DNA of 64,000 bases from Megalonaias nervosa (Eukaryota; Mollusca; Bivalvia; Unionida; Unionidae): positions 62,001 through 126,000 of the forward strand of contig JAECUM010006763.1 in the NCBI GenBank assembly GCA_016617855.1. Direction: 5' to 3'. Below, piece by piece: positions 33,129 to 42,612 of the stretch. The translations under genes were made by a program, and so were the position numbers. The notes under the pieces were generated by a model. The model ran no database searches. It was not told the origin of the DNA and was given only the letters and a program-made list of their open reading frames with translations. Within the stretch, counting starts at the first letter, position 1. Each line of letters opens with the position of its first letter.

Positions 33129-33589
33129 ATGAAAACGGAATACACAACCAGAGAAATATACTTAACGCCCGGCCAAATTATAAAATTATCAGCAGCGGTT
33201 GCCAAACGTAATTCTGTCTCTCTAATGATATCCCCAGAGACTGACAAAGTCGCCGCAGTGAAAGTAATGTTGACGCAACAGTAAATCAATAAACCTGATC
33301 GGGGAAAACCGTTGGTTCTCAAACTGTCTGTTCCACAAATAACAGCGATGTCTAAACACGGCGGATAACAAAAATTTTGCTTGTACTAGGAACACTTGGA
33401 CTAGCGTCGGCGTCAGGGGCATTATCAGGAGCAACTAAAAAAGCGATATCTGGAGACGGTATCAAACAAATTTATCGTGACAAAGTTACAACGTCACAAA
33501 CACCAGCCAACGGAATCGGAAGTCAGGTAATGACAGTTATGTATCGATTTCCCAAGCGGGGTCACGTAGTTTTATGTAACAATAAATAA
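33129..33589 (+). pseudogene. Polinton small virion-type protein with hydrophobic GG-A segment
   Basis: ATG 33129. The first 51 codons (with YLTPGQIIKLSAAVAKRNSV) end in a TAA (33282-33284), but the same frame continues for 28 more codons (KLSVPQITAMSKHGG) to 33368. A frame shift then leads to LVLGTLGLASASGALSGATK and QIYRDKV, ending at 33589. The order 'L-x-x-x-Q-I-x-x-(I/M)' repeats, HGG, then a small-residue hydrophobic segment, is familiar from Polintons of other invertebrates. GG before a hydrophobic stretch again suggests proteolytic maturation. Function unknown. Confidence 0.55.
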
Positions 33590-33593
33590 TAAA

Positions 33594-33785
33594 ATGCCAG
33601 CCAAAGCGACAAAATCTAAAAAAAAAAACACAAAGAAAACAAAACGTCAAAGATCGCCATGAAAAACAAAACGAGGAGGAATTATTCCTTTCGCTCCACT
33701 TTTAGAGGGGTTAGCATGCAGTCTAATACCAAATTCGTTAGAGATAGGACGTGGAATGACTCTACCAGGCACCAGATGCCGTTAA
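33594..33785 (+). pseudogene. Polinton basic core-like peptide
   Basis: ATG 33594 opens a very basic peptide (MPAKATKSKKKNTKKTKRQR) that meets a TGA at 33660-33662. In another frame the DNA continues KTKRGGIIPFAPLLEG and ends at 33785, overlapping the protease start by 10 bases. Basic region, then GG, then hydrophobic: the layout of small DNA-binding core proteins cleaved by the viral protease. Assignment is inference. Confidence 0.4.
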
Positions 33786-34210
33786 GTAATTTTGATATAA
33801 TTGAAAAATTGAAAGACATGGTCGGATTTCGCGGAGTGTATTCTAAGGACGAATTAGATAATGTACCAGCAGGCGGTTCGTGTATTGTAAATATACAAAA
33901 CCTCAATGATGGATCTGGCATTCACTGGGCTGCTGTCTACGATAATAATTATTTTGATTCGTTCGGACCTCCTCCTCGTGATCTTATAAAAAAATATATA
34001 TATATTTTTTAAAAAATTTAAAAAATAAATTACTCGTCTAATCAACTACAGCCGGTTGGAACATCCGCTTGTGGTTATTATTGCATTATGTTTATCCGAC
34101 AGATGTCTCGGAGTGAAAACTCCGGAGATCCTGATTTTTTAAAGTTTATTTTAAAATTTGACACTCACCCTTCTCACGCAAATGATGAGATTGCAGTTAA
34201 TTTTATCTAA
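33776..34210 (+). pseudogene. PRO: Polinton adenain-like cysteine protease
   Basis: ATG 33776 starts MPLSNFDIIEKLKDMVGF. Catalytic His is in GIHWAAVYDN (codon 33923-33925) and the acidic residue in YFDSFGPPP (33956-33958). The frame is lost in the AT-run at about 33990-34030. In the next frame LQPVGTSACGYYCIMFIRQM carries the oxyanion Gln and catalytic Cys (34070-34072), ending at TAA 34208-34210. His-Asp-Gln-Cys order and about 145-residue size fit the C5/Ulp1-fold maturation proteases of Polintons. The triad residues are all still present; only the frame is broken. Confidence 0.9.
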
Positions 34211-34227
34211 ACATACAAGCATATAAA

Positions 34228-34359
34228 ATGTCAACATACTGTCTCAAATGTAAAACTTCAACAGTGAATAAGGATGAGACAACGGAAGAAAACAAAAGAT
34301 AATTGAATAATGTTAAAAAAGTTTGTGCTCTTTGTGGTAGAAAGAAAGTATGTTTTTGA
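34228..34359 (+). pseudogene. Polinton zinc-ribbon protein (DUF5679-like)
   Basis: ATG 34228 gives MSTYCLKCKTSTVNKDE with a first CxxC. After a TAA at 34300-34302 the same frame continues to CALCGRKK, the second CxxC, and stops at 34357-34359. The C-x2-C...C-x2-C spacing with YC(V/L)KC at the very N-terminus resembles DUF5679 zinc ribbons found in large DNA viruses and Polintons. Function unknown. Confidence 0.55.
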
Positions 34360-34430
34360 AATCGACAACTGGAGCTGGAGTTATTTTAGTAGACGATTAA
34401 TTGACGAAGGTAAATACCCACTGGTTTTTA

Positions 34431-34669
34431 TTTTTAGTCCGTTTTCTTATTTTTTGAGGGTCAAACTTCGAGGGTTTTTGCACTTGATTTTTTGGATTTT
34501 TTGATAAATTTCATAATCTCTTACTAAATAAAATCATCAAACAGACAAAAAATCAGACAAAAATAAGAAATTTGGACTAACGTTTTTCGTTTTTATCAAC
34601 AAATTGGAAAAGCAAGTACAAAATCGTTCGAGGTTTGACCCTCAAAAAAATAAGAAATCGGACTGATTT
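34431..34669. repeat. Inverted repeat, about 55-bp arms, inside the Polinton
   Basis: Left arm 34431-34485 (AGTCCGTTTTCTTATTTTTT, GAGGGTCAAACTTCGAGGGT) pairs with right arm 34614-34669 (TTCGAGGTTTGACCCTC, AAATAAGAAATCGGACT). The loop of about 128 bases contains no gene. The spacer between the zinc-ribbon and PLA2-integrase genes is otherwise empty. Confidence 0.8.
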
Positions 34670-34793
34670 TCTTTGATTTTTTAACCATTTCCCTTACAAA
34701 AACAGGTAAAATTGGTCAGAAAACACAAAAAATTGACCAAAATCTGCCACAAAAAGACTTTTGTACGACGATTAAAAAATAATATAAAATGAA

Positions 34794-36151
34794 ATGAAAT
34801 GTAATTATGATTGTGATAAAGATCTTTGCATCGAACAAGATAAAATTGTTACATACTGTCAATCATGCAATCGACGTGAGGTAATTGTCAGCGGTATTGA
34901 CATCCACAAATTTATTGGAAAATTACCGAAACCAAAAGGATGGATGGACATTGCCTGGCCACCAATATACCGGGCCGTACAATCCACTAGACAAACAGTT
35001 AGACGAAAACGATAATCCATTACCAGGACAAGAGCCTTATAATCAAGTTGACGCAATAGCAATGCGTCATGATATTTGTTATCGTGATATAGAGCGCACT
35101 GATAACGCTCGTGCAGAGAACTCAAAATCAGACTGTGATAAGGTAATGTTAGATGAACTACATGATATGAAACCTGTAAATATGAGAGAACGATTTGATA
35201 GAAGGTTAGTTCAAGGAATGATAGGAACTAGGAACAAAATATACGTTAGGTCTTGGAAAAGAATTGTATGATGATCTGACAGCTGAATTACATAAACCTA
35301 CAAAAAAGTTTCCAAGACGTAAGGTTGTCGCTAATGCCGTTGACGATATCTGGGCAATAGATTTAGTAGATATCTCAAATCTTGCTCATTTAAACAATAA
35401 TAAGTAATACTTGTTTAACGTTATTGACTTTTTTAGTAAATACGCGTTTAGTATACCCGTTTCGGACAAAACAGGATCATCGATGACTGATGCATTTAAA
35501 CAAATAATAAACAAGTACAGAAAGAAAACCAAATAAAATTTGGACGGATCACGGAGCGGAATTTTGTAATAAAAAATTTGAGCAAGTTTTGAAACAAAAT
35601 AACATTAAAAAAATATGTTACAGGAAATGAGGGGAAAAGCGTCGTCGTTGAAAGATTTAATCACACACGAAACGAGCTGATACATAAACATTTGACAGCT
35701 AAAACACAAGCAGGTATATTGATGATCTTTCACAAATTGTTGACAAATATAATAACACAAAACATCGAACCCTTTCCGCCAAGGAAATGAAAATGTCACC
35801 AAATGACGCAATTAAAAATCCAATATTGGCAAATGAAAACATGTACCGGCGACATAAATTTAAAGTCGGTGATAGAGTTCGAATTTCGTTAACACAAAAA
35901 AAGTATTTGAGAAAGAATTTACCCCAAACTGGACTGAAGAAGTATTTATAGTTGATAAAGTTTTAATGACAATACCTGTAACATACGCGCTAAATGGTAG
36001 TTTTTACGAACAAGAACTACAAAAAACTGAACAAGATGTTTTCGTTATCGAACGAGTAATTAAAAAGCGTGGTAATAAAAGCCTTGTCAATTGGTGCGGT
36101 TATAGCGATAAATTTAATAGTTGGGTACCAACCAAACAAATTATGAAATAA
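34794..36151 (+). pseudogene. INT: Polinton zinc-ribbon / PLA2-like / integrase / chromodomain fusion
   Basis: ATG 34794. The N-terminus has Cys pairs (CNYDCDKDLC, CQSC) of a zinc ribbon. After a shift near 34970 comes a phospholipase A2-like domain: LPGHQYTGPYNPLDKQL (calcium-loop type) and VDAIAMRHDICYRD (catalytic HD-x2-Y). After a shift near 35255, LHKPTKKFPRRK leads into the integrase: D1 in WAIDLVDIS (35360-35362), D2 in IWTDHGAEFC (35547-35549), E in VVVERFNHTRNE (35650-35652), DDx33-35E-type spacing. There is a TAA at about 35404 and further shifts near 35530, 35613, 35715 and 35905. The end carries FYEQELQKTEQD and a chromodomain (IERVIKKRGNKSLVNWCGYS ... FNSW), ending at 36151. The integrase would insert the element; the PLA2 could breach membranes. 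No separate start for the integrase was found. Confidence 0.85.
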
Positions 36152-36216
36152 TGTTTTTGTAGATTTCCTAGTACTTACGTTTGACAGATTACATTTTATT
36201 GGCTCACATAACGATA

Positions 36217-36234
36217 TCAAAAATATCGTCTGCG

Positions 36235-36300
<66 letters not shown>

Positions 36301-36969
36301 TTTAGATTTTTAACGTAGCTTTAACAATTTTTCAGTCATATCGCTACGATGTCTGCAGTGTGACAGTTTATAGTGAGGTCTAGTACTGGGGCATCATGCC
36401 GCAGACATGTAGCATGATGTCCCGCCCAGTCACATTATCTTGACACCAGGCCGAACAGTCCTAACACAAACCTCTTAATGCTGAGAGCCAAGCGAGGCAG
36501 CTGTTAGTACCATTTTTGTAAGTCTTTCGTATGACCCACGGCCTCCCGCATCCGAGGCGGACGATCTAATGACTAGGCCACCGGAGCGTCTGCGATCGTC
36601 AGAAATCGTCATTAGGTTAAATATTTTGACAAATATAAAATCGAATTTTATATTTTTCTGTCGGTCTGGAATTCTAATGTTTAAAAAAGGTTTTATCAGC
36701 TGCCAAAAGGACTGATTTTGATCTACTGTAAAATTAAATTTCAAAATTTTCTTTGTGATATGATATTTTACATTATATCGACCAGATGTCGGTCTGCTGT
36801 AATTTTTTTTATCAACTACTCCTACAATCTCGTTTTGTTCGCGGTCGTTGTTAAGTAGAATGCCATCCTCTGTGTAATCAACCGAGTCGTGTTTATCTAC
36901 GATTGTAGCATCTCCTGCTGTACAATTATCGTCCACGATTATATCAGCAAACCGTTTCATCAAGTCCAT
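36217..36969 (-). pseudogene. Polinton uncharacterised protein, 3' end split by a SINE
   Basis: ATG 36969 on the minus strand. It begins MDLMKRFADIIVDDN, acidic, and goes on with SRPTSGRYNVKYHITKK, LKFNFTVDQNQSFWQLIKPF and FDFIFVKIFNLMTISDDRRR. From about 36596 the frame reads into the inserted SINE and stops at 36475. Removing the SINE and one target duplicate would put the original stop at 36217-36219, a few codons past the insertion. So the SINE changed only the last residues and added about 40 foreign ones. No frameshift in the 124 original codons visible. Function unknown. Confidence 0.6.
36237..36586 (-). repeat. CA-tailed SINE (family A), copy 2, inserted in the Polinton
   Basis: Reverse orientation, so the tail is the (GT)n run at 36237-36299. 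The body matches copies 1 and 3 (GGCATGATGCCCCAGTACTA, ATGTGACTGGGCGGGACAT and so on, minus strand). The A box is recognisable (GTGGCCTAGTCATTAGA); the B box region is deleted. It is flanked by a perfect 10-bp target duplication CGTCTGCGAT at 36227-36236 and 36587-36596. Confidence 0.95.
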
Positions 36970-37005
36970 ATTATAATATATTTTTATCTAATTTATAATA
37001 ATAAG

Positions 37006-37280
37006 ATGACTAACGAGATAAAATATCAGTTAATATATTAAATAGTGGAGAATTAGCCGAATCAATGCGAAAATATTTGTCGGGGTATAATTATTATTCT
37101 GTTGACGTTATTATTATGCAAGGTGATTCTAATAAGATTCTGCTAACAGCGGCAGAAAAAAATAAACTTAATGACAGTACATTTATTACACTAAAATTTA
37201 ACAAAGATGATGTTTTAATGTTTGCTCATAATTGTCTCACCAAAATTGAGCTAGAAAATACAATTAATCGTCATATTTGA
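37006..37280 (+). pseudogene. Polinton uncharacterised small protein
   Basis: Probable start ATG 37006 (MTNEIKYQLIY), with a TAA after 11 codons caused by a one-base shift near 37040. The downstream frame reads NSGELAESMRKYLSGYNYYS and FITLKFNKDDVLMFAHNCL and ends at 37280. It overlaps the 3' end of the HNH gene on the other strand by 17 bases. No motif recognised. Confidence 0.45.
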
Positions 37281-38082
37281 AGATGATTCTGTCAAATGTT
37301 GATTGTGATGTTGTCGTATTTATAAGACAGTCCGCAACTCTCATGACTGTTGCCGAATGTATTTTAAAATATCTAGCAGCAGCTGTCATTGAAGGAAATC
37401 TTAGTTCCACATCTGTTTCAAGATTAAATGAAACAATAGGTTTAACTTTGCTAAAATTATAATTACCTCTGTTTCCTCGTCTTCTATTTTCTTTCGGCGT
37501 GACAAGTTCGGGGTTTTCTAGACGATTATCTGTTTTAATACCGTTGACATGGTCTATCACTAAACTATTACTTATAGATCCATTAAACGTTTCGTAAACA
37601 AAACGGTGGCAATAATAATCAACTTGATCTGTTTTTGTTCCTCTAACTTTTATTTTAAGATATCCGCTATTATTTATTTTTCCTAATACTTTTTTCGTTT
37701 GGATATTTCAAATAATTCCTTTATCATTCACCTCGTAAAAATCAAATACGGCATGAGGTTGAAATTCACTTTGTAAAGACAAGTTTTCAATGTTATCATC
37801 AGTAACCGCGCCGTTGACATGATATACTCGCTGTCCAGCTGGTATATCTCCACAAAATAACGTATAAATAAAATCTTTACTAAACATTTTAGTACTTTCT
37901 CTATTATCTCCTCTAACACTTATCATCATTCCAGCTGGTGTTGATTTACCAAACGGTTTTTGATATTTCACATGAATCACTGAACCCAATGCATTCCCGG
38001 CATAACTATTATAGATTGGTTGTACGTAATATTCTTCCTGTTTCTTCGCCCTCGTCTTCATTATATTATATAGCATTTTCAT
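37264..38082 (-). pseudogene. HNH homing-endonuclease-like gene with NUMOD motifs
   Basis: One minus-strand frame of 273 codons from ATG 38082 to 37264, interrupted only by a TGA at 37710-37708. The N-terminal half has an HNH-like loop (GQRVYHVNGAVTDDNIENLS) and then YEVNDKGII, a NUMOD4-like lead that runs across the TGA into KKVLGKINNSGYLKIKVRG. The second half has the classical HNH_3 core (CHRFVYETFNG, then VIDHVNGIKTDNRLENPELV and TPKENRRR) and a NUMOD1-like DNA-binding helix (FPSMTAAARYFKIHSATVMR). Such genes are usually mobile endonucleases of phages, organelles and large DNA viruses. It sits convergent with 37006-37280 and divergent from the polymerase. Role in the element unknown. Confidence 0.75.
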
Positions 38083-38143
38083 ATCTTTAATTGAAAGATT
38101 AAAAAAAAAATCAATTAAATGTATAAAATATTATATATATGCA

Positions 38144-41100
38144 ATGTTGAAATTGTGAGATATTGCTAAGAAGAGCCTTATCAAAGCAGACAAATCAACT
38201 GCTTCTTCGTTTTTGGGTTACCATAACAGCTATAAATTTGATAATCAAAATATTTTAGCAAATTTTAACTCTACAAATTTGTTTCATCTTCTGCATCCAA
38301 TTGTAACGCGAGAACTTGCAGTTCATAAAGGTATCAAGTTAACAATGCAGTATCATGTTATTTTATCAAAGTTACGTGCACTTCAAAAAGATACTTGAAA
38401 ATGTAGATTTCATCAACGAGATTGCCCAACCATATTGAACGGCTAAATCACGAAAAATATTAGCTAGAACAAATAGTTCCTCAGTCGCTGATGAAAAACA
38501 TCAAGAAATAAATAAAAATTGGAAGAATGTACTGTATCAGGATCAGGTTGGAAATTTGAAATGAAAAAAGAAGTTTTATTTCACACAGTGAAATATAACG
38601 CACTTCGCGGTAGTTCTTACGTTGATCTCCCTCAAAAAATTAAAAACAAAAATGCTGTATAAATGTCAAAAACCATGATAACGAATGTTATCGTTGGTCA
38701 AATTTGTCTGCTAGACATCCTCAAAGTTGTAACTCTGATCGCGTTGAAAAATATTTGCCGTACAAAGACGAGCTAAATTTTAATAGGATAACTTTCCAGT
38801 GGCAGAGAATCAGATACCAAAGTTTGAAAAAAAAACGATATTTCAAAAAATGTTTTCCGACTAAATGAAAAAGAAAATGTTTACCCGAGACATATTTCAA
38901 CATTTGCTACACAAAATACAATAAATTTATTATTTCATAAAGAACATTACAGCTGGATAAAAAAAAAACTTTAACGGTCTAGTTGGCAGACAATATAATA
39001 AAAATAAAAATGAAAAATATTTTTGCTACCGTTGTTTGCAAGGTTTTTCTAAAGATGAAAAACTGCAAGATCATCTTAAATACTGTGCTAATGTTCAAAA
39101 AATAACACAGCCAGGAGAAAAAGAAAAAGTATTAAAATTTAAAAATTATAATCACAAATTAAATATTCCGTTTGTTATTTATGCTGATTTCGAGTGACTA
39201 CTTGTTTCTGTGACAGGCGCAGAAAATAATCCAAATAAATCAAGCACCTGAAAAATACAACATGTTCCCTGTGGAGCAGCTTATAAAGTAGTTTGTTGCG
39301 CTAACGATAATTTTTCAAGTCCAATCAAATTGTACAGATGTAAAAGTCCTGCCGTGTGGTTACTAAAATATTTAATAGACGATGTTAATAAAATTTTCAA
39401 TAGATTATCTAAAACAGCTCCAATAAAAATAACATCCAAACAACAACTTAATTTTGACGAGGCAGTTATTGTCATATCTGCGAGAAACCTCTAGGTAACG
39501 ATAAAGTGCGCGATCACTGCCATCTATCCGGCCAATATCGCGGAGCAGCACAAAACAAATGCAATTTGAAATTTCATGCGACAGATTTTATTCCTGTCGT
39601 TTTACATAATTTTCGTGGTTATGATAGTCATATCATTGTCGAAGCATTTGGCGATGAGGAAATTAAATCTAAACTTAAATTAAATAATATAATAAAATGT
39701 ATTCCAAACAATTATGAAAAGTATATGTCAGTTACGCTTGGCAAATTACGTTTCATCGACAGTCTGCAATTTATGGCAGCACCATTGGATGAGCTTGTAA
39801 AAGGTTGTAGCAGTTTCAATAATTTAAAAAGTTGCATTGGTGGAGACTACGTCTCTCAGTCAAAAAGGTGTCTTTCCGTATGAGTATCTCGATGACTGGA
39901 GCAGATTTGATGAAACTTCTATTTCTAACAAAGATAAATTTTACTCTCAGTTAAGAAATGAAAATATTACAGATGACGAGTACAAATATGCACAGGAAAT
40001 TTGGAATAAATTTGGTTGCAAGAAACTTGGTGATTATCATGATTTATATTTAAAAACAGATGTATTATTACTAGAAGATGTTTTCGAGAGTTTTCGTAAA
40101 GTTAGTAATGAAAATTATGGATTAGATCCATGTTGGTATTATTTTGCGCCAGGATTGTCATGGGATTCTCTGCTAAAAACAAGCAGGATAGAATTGGATC
40201 TCTTATCTTGATATTGATATGTTTAATTTTATTGAAAAAGTAATTCCCGGCGGAATTAGCGTTATAACAAAAAAAAAAAAAATATGCGGTAGTTAATAAC
40301 AAATTCTTAAAAAATTACGATAACACTTTACCGTCAAATTATATTATTTATCTTTACCATAATAATTTGTATGTTTATGCTATGTCAGCGCCAATGCAGT
40401 GTAATGGATGTCATTGGATAACTCCAGATCAATTTCTTAAAGACACTGGCAAAGATTTACCAGAAAATGTCAGTTATTTTGTTGATGTTGATCTCGATTA
40501 TCCTAGTTCGTTACATGATCTACATAACGACTATCCGTTTTGTGCAGAGTCAATGATGATCGATTATAATTTATCATCGCCTGAACAACAGGCAATGACA
40601 ACAGCAAAAAAATTCGATTATTAATAAGCTAGTTCCAAATTTGTTAAATTAAAGAAATTACGTGATACATTACAAAAATTTAAAACAAGCAGTAGATGAT
40701 GGACTAATTCTCAGAAAAGTTCATCGCGTGTTAAAATTTAATCAATTACGGTGGATGGCAGATTATATTGATTTAAATGCCAAACGTCGTGCTATTGCTA
40801 AGACCGACTTTGAGAAAAACTATTTCAAGTTAATAAACAATTCTGTGTTCGGTAAGACGATGGAAAATATCATAAAGCGAGTCAATATTGACATTGTAAA
40901 TATGTAAATCGCAGAAATAAATTAGTCAACGATGACGGTTTTGTCTATATGAAAATATTTACTGAAAATCTTGTTGCAATACAGTGACGAAAACCAAATT
41001 TAAAGTTAAATAAACCGATTTATGTTGGTGCAGCTGTACTTGATATATCAAATTGGCTAATGTAATACTTTCACTATAATTTTACCAAAAAGCAGTGGCC

Positions 41101-41572
41101 AGATTTGGAGTTGCTATTTACTGATACGGATTCACTTGTTTATAACATAAAATGTGAGGATGTTTATCAAGATATTTATAACAATAAAAATTTATTTGAT
41201 TTATCGGATTATCCAGAAAGTAGTGGATTTCATGATGATGCAAATAAAAAAGTCATCGGCAAGATGAAAGATGAATTTATGCTTGCGCCAGTTAGGGAAT
41301 TTGTTGACTAAGAAGTAAAATGTACGCCATAATTTTAGATGACAATAAACTGACCAAAAAAGCAAAAGGTGTTCCTCGCGGATATGTAAAAAGTATATGA
41401 GGTTTGATGATTTTAAAGCAGCGCTAAACACCTGCACTAATTATATTAAACAAATGTTATCAGAACAAATCATCACAAACTTGAAACAGATACAATTATA
41501 AAACGTGGACTAAGTAATTATGATAAGAAATATTGCGAGGACGGAATTAATACGTTAGCTATTGGACACTAA
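38144..41572 (+). pseudogene. POLB: Polinton protein-primed DNA polymerase B, heavily broken
   Basis: ATG 38144, with a TGA at codon 5, then an open N-terminal piece to 38398 (HKGIKLTMQYHVILSKLRAL). Badly shifted pieces follow to about 39505. Landmarks in order: YFCYRCLQGFSKDEKLQDHL, ExoI YADFE (39183-39194), DHCHLSGQYRGAAQNKCNL, ExoII LHNFRGYDSHIIVEAF, ExoIII YHDLYLKTDVLLLED, motif A region YLYHNNLYVYAMS (40349-40387), motif B INNSVFGKTMEN, motif C FTDTDSLVY (41117-41143) and C-terminal EDGINTLAIGH to TAA 41570-41572. In-frame TGAs are at 39195, 39249 and 40985, and a TAA at 41063. About 1,143 codons is the usual size. The catalytic Asp of motif A is replaced by Tyr (TAC, 40355-40357), so even with frames restored the polymerase would be expected to be inactive. 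Confidence 0.95.
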
Positions 41573-41603
41573 GCAAATTAATTTTGTCTAAACTTTATAA
41601 ATA

Positions 41604-42011
41604 ATGTTCGAAAATTTAACATTAGCTGATGGAGTTAGTAACAAAATTAAAAAGTTAATGGTTAATGGCCAGCAATTATCAATTGAATTTAATGAAGAAA
41701 TTTCAGGTATTTGTTTTAGTAAATTTGATAGAATAAAACTCTCGCTTATGAAATCAGATAGCAACAAATATTTTGAATATCTTGAAAAGGTGAGAGTTGA
41801 GCTTATGATGATATACAATAATCTTCATGATCCGATCAGTCAAGAAAAATACACAAAAATAAATATTGACCTGAACCGGTCGAAGGTTTTTGCAAAAAGT
41901 GGTAAGTATATTCTCACCAGGATAGCAATGCAAGATTTATTTGAATGTCATCGAAAAGTAAGTGGAAAATTAAATTTTATTTGTATAAACACGATAATGA
42001 TTTATTCATGA
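41604..42011 (+). CDS. Polinton conserved-looking protein, 135 aa, 3' of POLB
   Basis: Open frame from ATG 41604 (MFENLTLADGVSNKIKKLMV) to 42011, 31 bases after the polymerase stop and in the same direction. It contains SGICFSKFDRIKLSLM, SNKYFEYLEKVRVELMMIYN and SKVFAKSGKYILTRIAM. The mixed beta/helical pattern and position recall a short protein that follows or precedes POLB in other Polintons. A single-stranded DNA-binding role would be a guess. The last 25 residues look unlike the rest and may follow a frameshift. Confidence 0.6.
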   Translation: MFENLTLADGVSNKIKKLMVNGQQLSIEFNEEISGICFSKFDRIKLSLMKSDSNKYFEYLEKVRVELMMIYNNLHDPISQEKYTKINIDLNRSKVFAKSGKYILTRIAMQDLFECHRKVSGKLNFICINTIMIYS

Positions 42012-42039
42012 TATCTACTGTCGATATATTAATAATAGG

Positions 42040-42190
42040 TGAGGAAGTTCTTTAAAGGGAGATAACTATGTCTGTCTATTTTAAAGGGAGATAACTCTGT
42101 TTGTCTTTGTTGTATTTTGAAGGGAGATACCTCTTTTTGTCTCCCTTGCATTTTAAAGGAGATAATTCTGTTTGTCTCCCTTGCATTTTG
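42040..42190 (+). repeat. AAAGGGAGATAACT-type repeat, about 4 copies
   Basis: Imperfect tandem copies of a unit with TTTTAAAGGGAGATAACTCT and GTTTGTCT. The AAAGGGAGATAACT word is one I associate with dispersed repeats of mollusc genomes (recall, not searched). Confidence 0.7.
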
Positions 42191-42456
42191 TTTATAAGTA
42201 ATTATATTTTTATTTGCTGATAAATAATATTTTTCGTTGTTTTTTTTAGAAACATTATCTTTGTCTTTATGATTTTGTCAAGAGTCTTGCTTCTTTCTGA
42301 TTTTTTCAGAGATAATAATTAAGATTAAAAGAAAAATATAACAATGAACAAGCCACGCCTATTCTGTAAGCTACTTTAAGATTTCCAAATATTAGTCAGC
42401 TTATATATGATACAGCCCTTATCTAGTTTGTGGTTCCGCTCCAAAATTGCTCTAAC

Positions 42457-42570
42457 TTCAACAGACAAAAGCACACTCTCCCACCATGTCACTACTTGGT
42501 GTGTTCTCTTTCTGCACTCAACCCGGGGTTGATTATGCGGTGGAGGGAGAGTGTGCAGAAATCTGTTGAA
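42457..42570. repeat. Imperfect inverted repeat (hairpin) near the right Polinton end
   Basis: TTCAACAGA...GCACACTCTCCC (42457-42482) is the reverse complement of the segment at 42544-42570 (GGGAGAGTGTGC...TCTGTTGAA). The loop of about 60 bases includes AACCCGGGGTT, itself a small palindrome. Looks like a small MITE or subterminal structure. Confidence 0.7.
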
Positions 42571-42612
42571 CATAGAGAAGGACCCCGTATTATATGTTTG
42601 AATCATTACAAC

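Noticed and set aside
26399..34504. Opposite-strand ORFs over Polinton genes (for example 30800-30985, 31313-31549, 33107-33434)
   Set aside because: Shadows of recognised genes on the other strand, without motifs of their own.
25590..41000. TGA recoded as tryptophan in the Polinton
   Set aside because: TGG is used normally for Trp in the same genes, TAA, TAG and many frameshifts are also present, and CpG or G-to-A decay explains the TGAs; kept only as a statistical observation.
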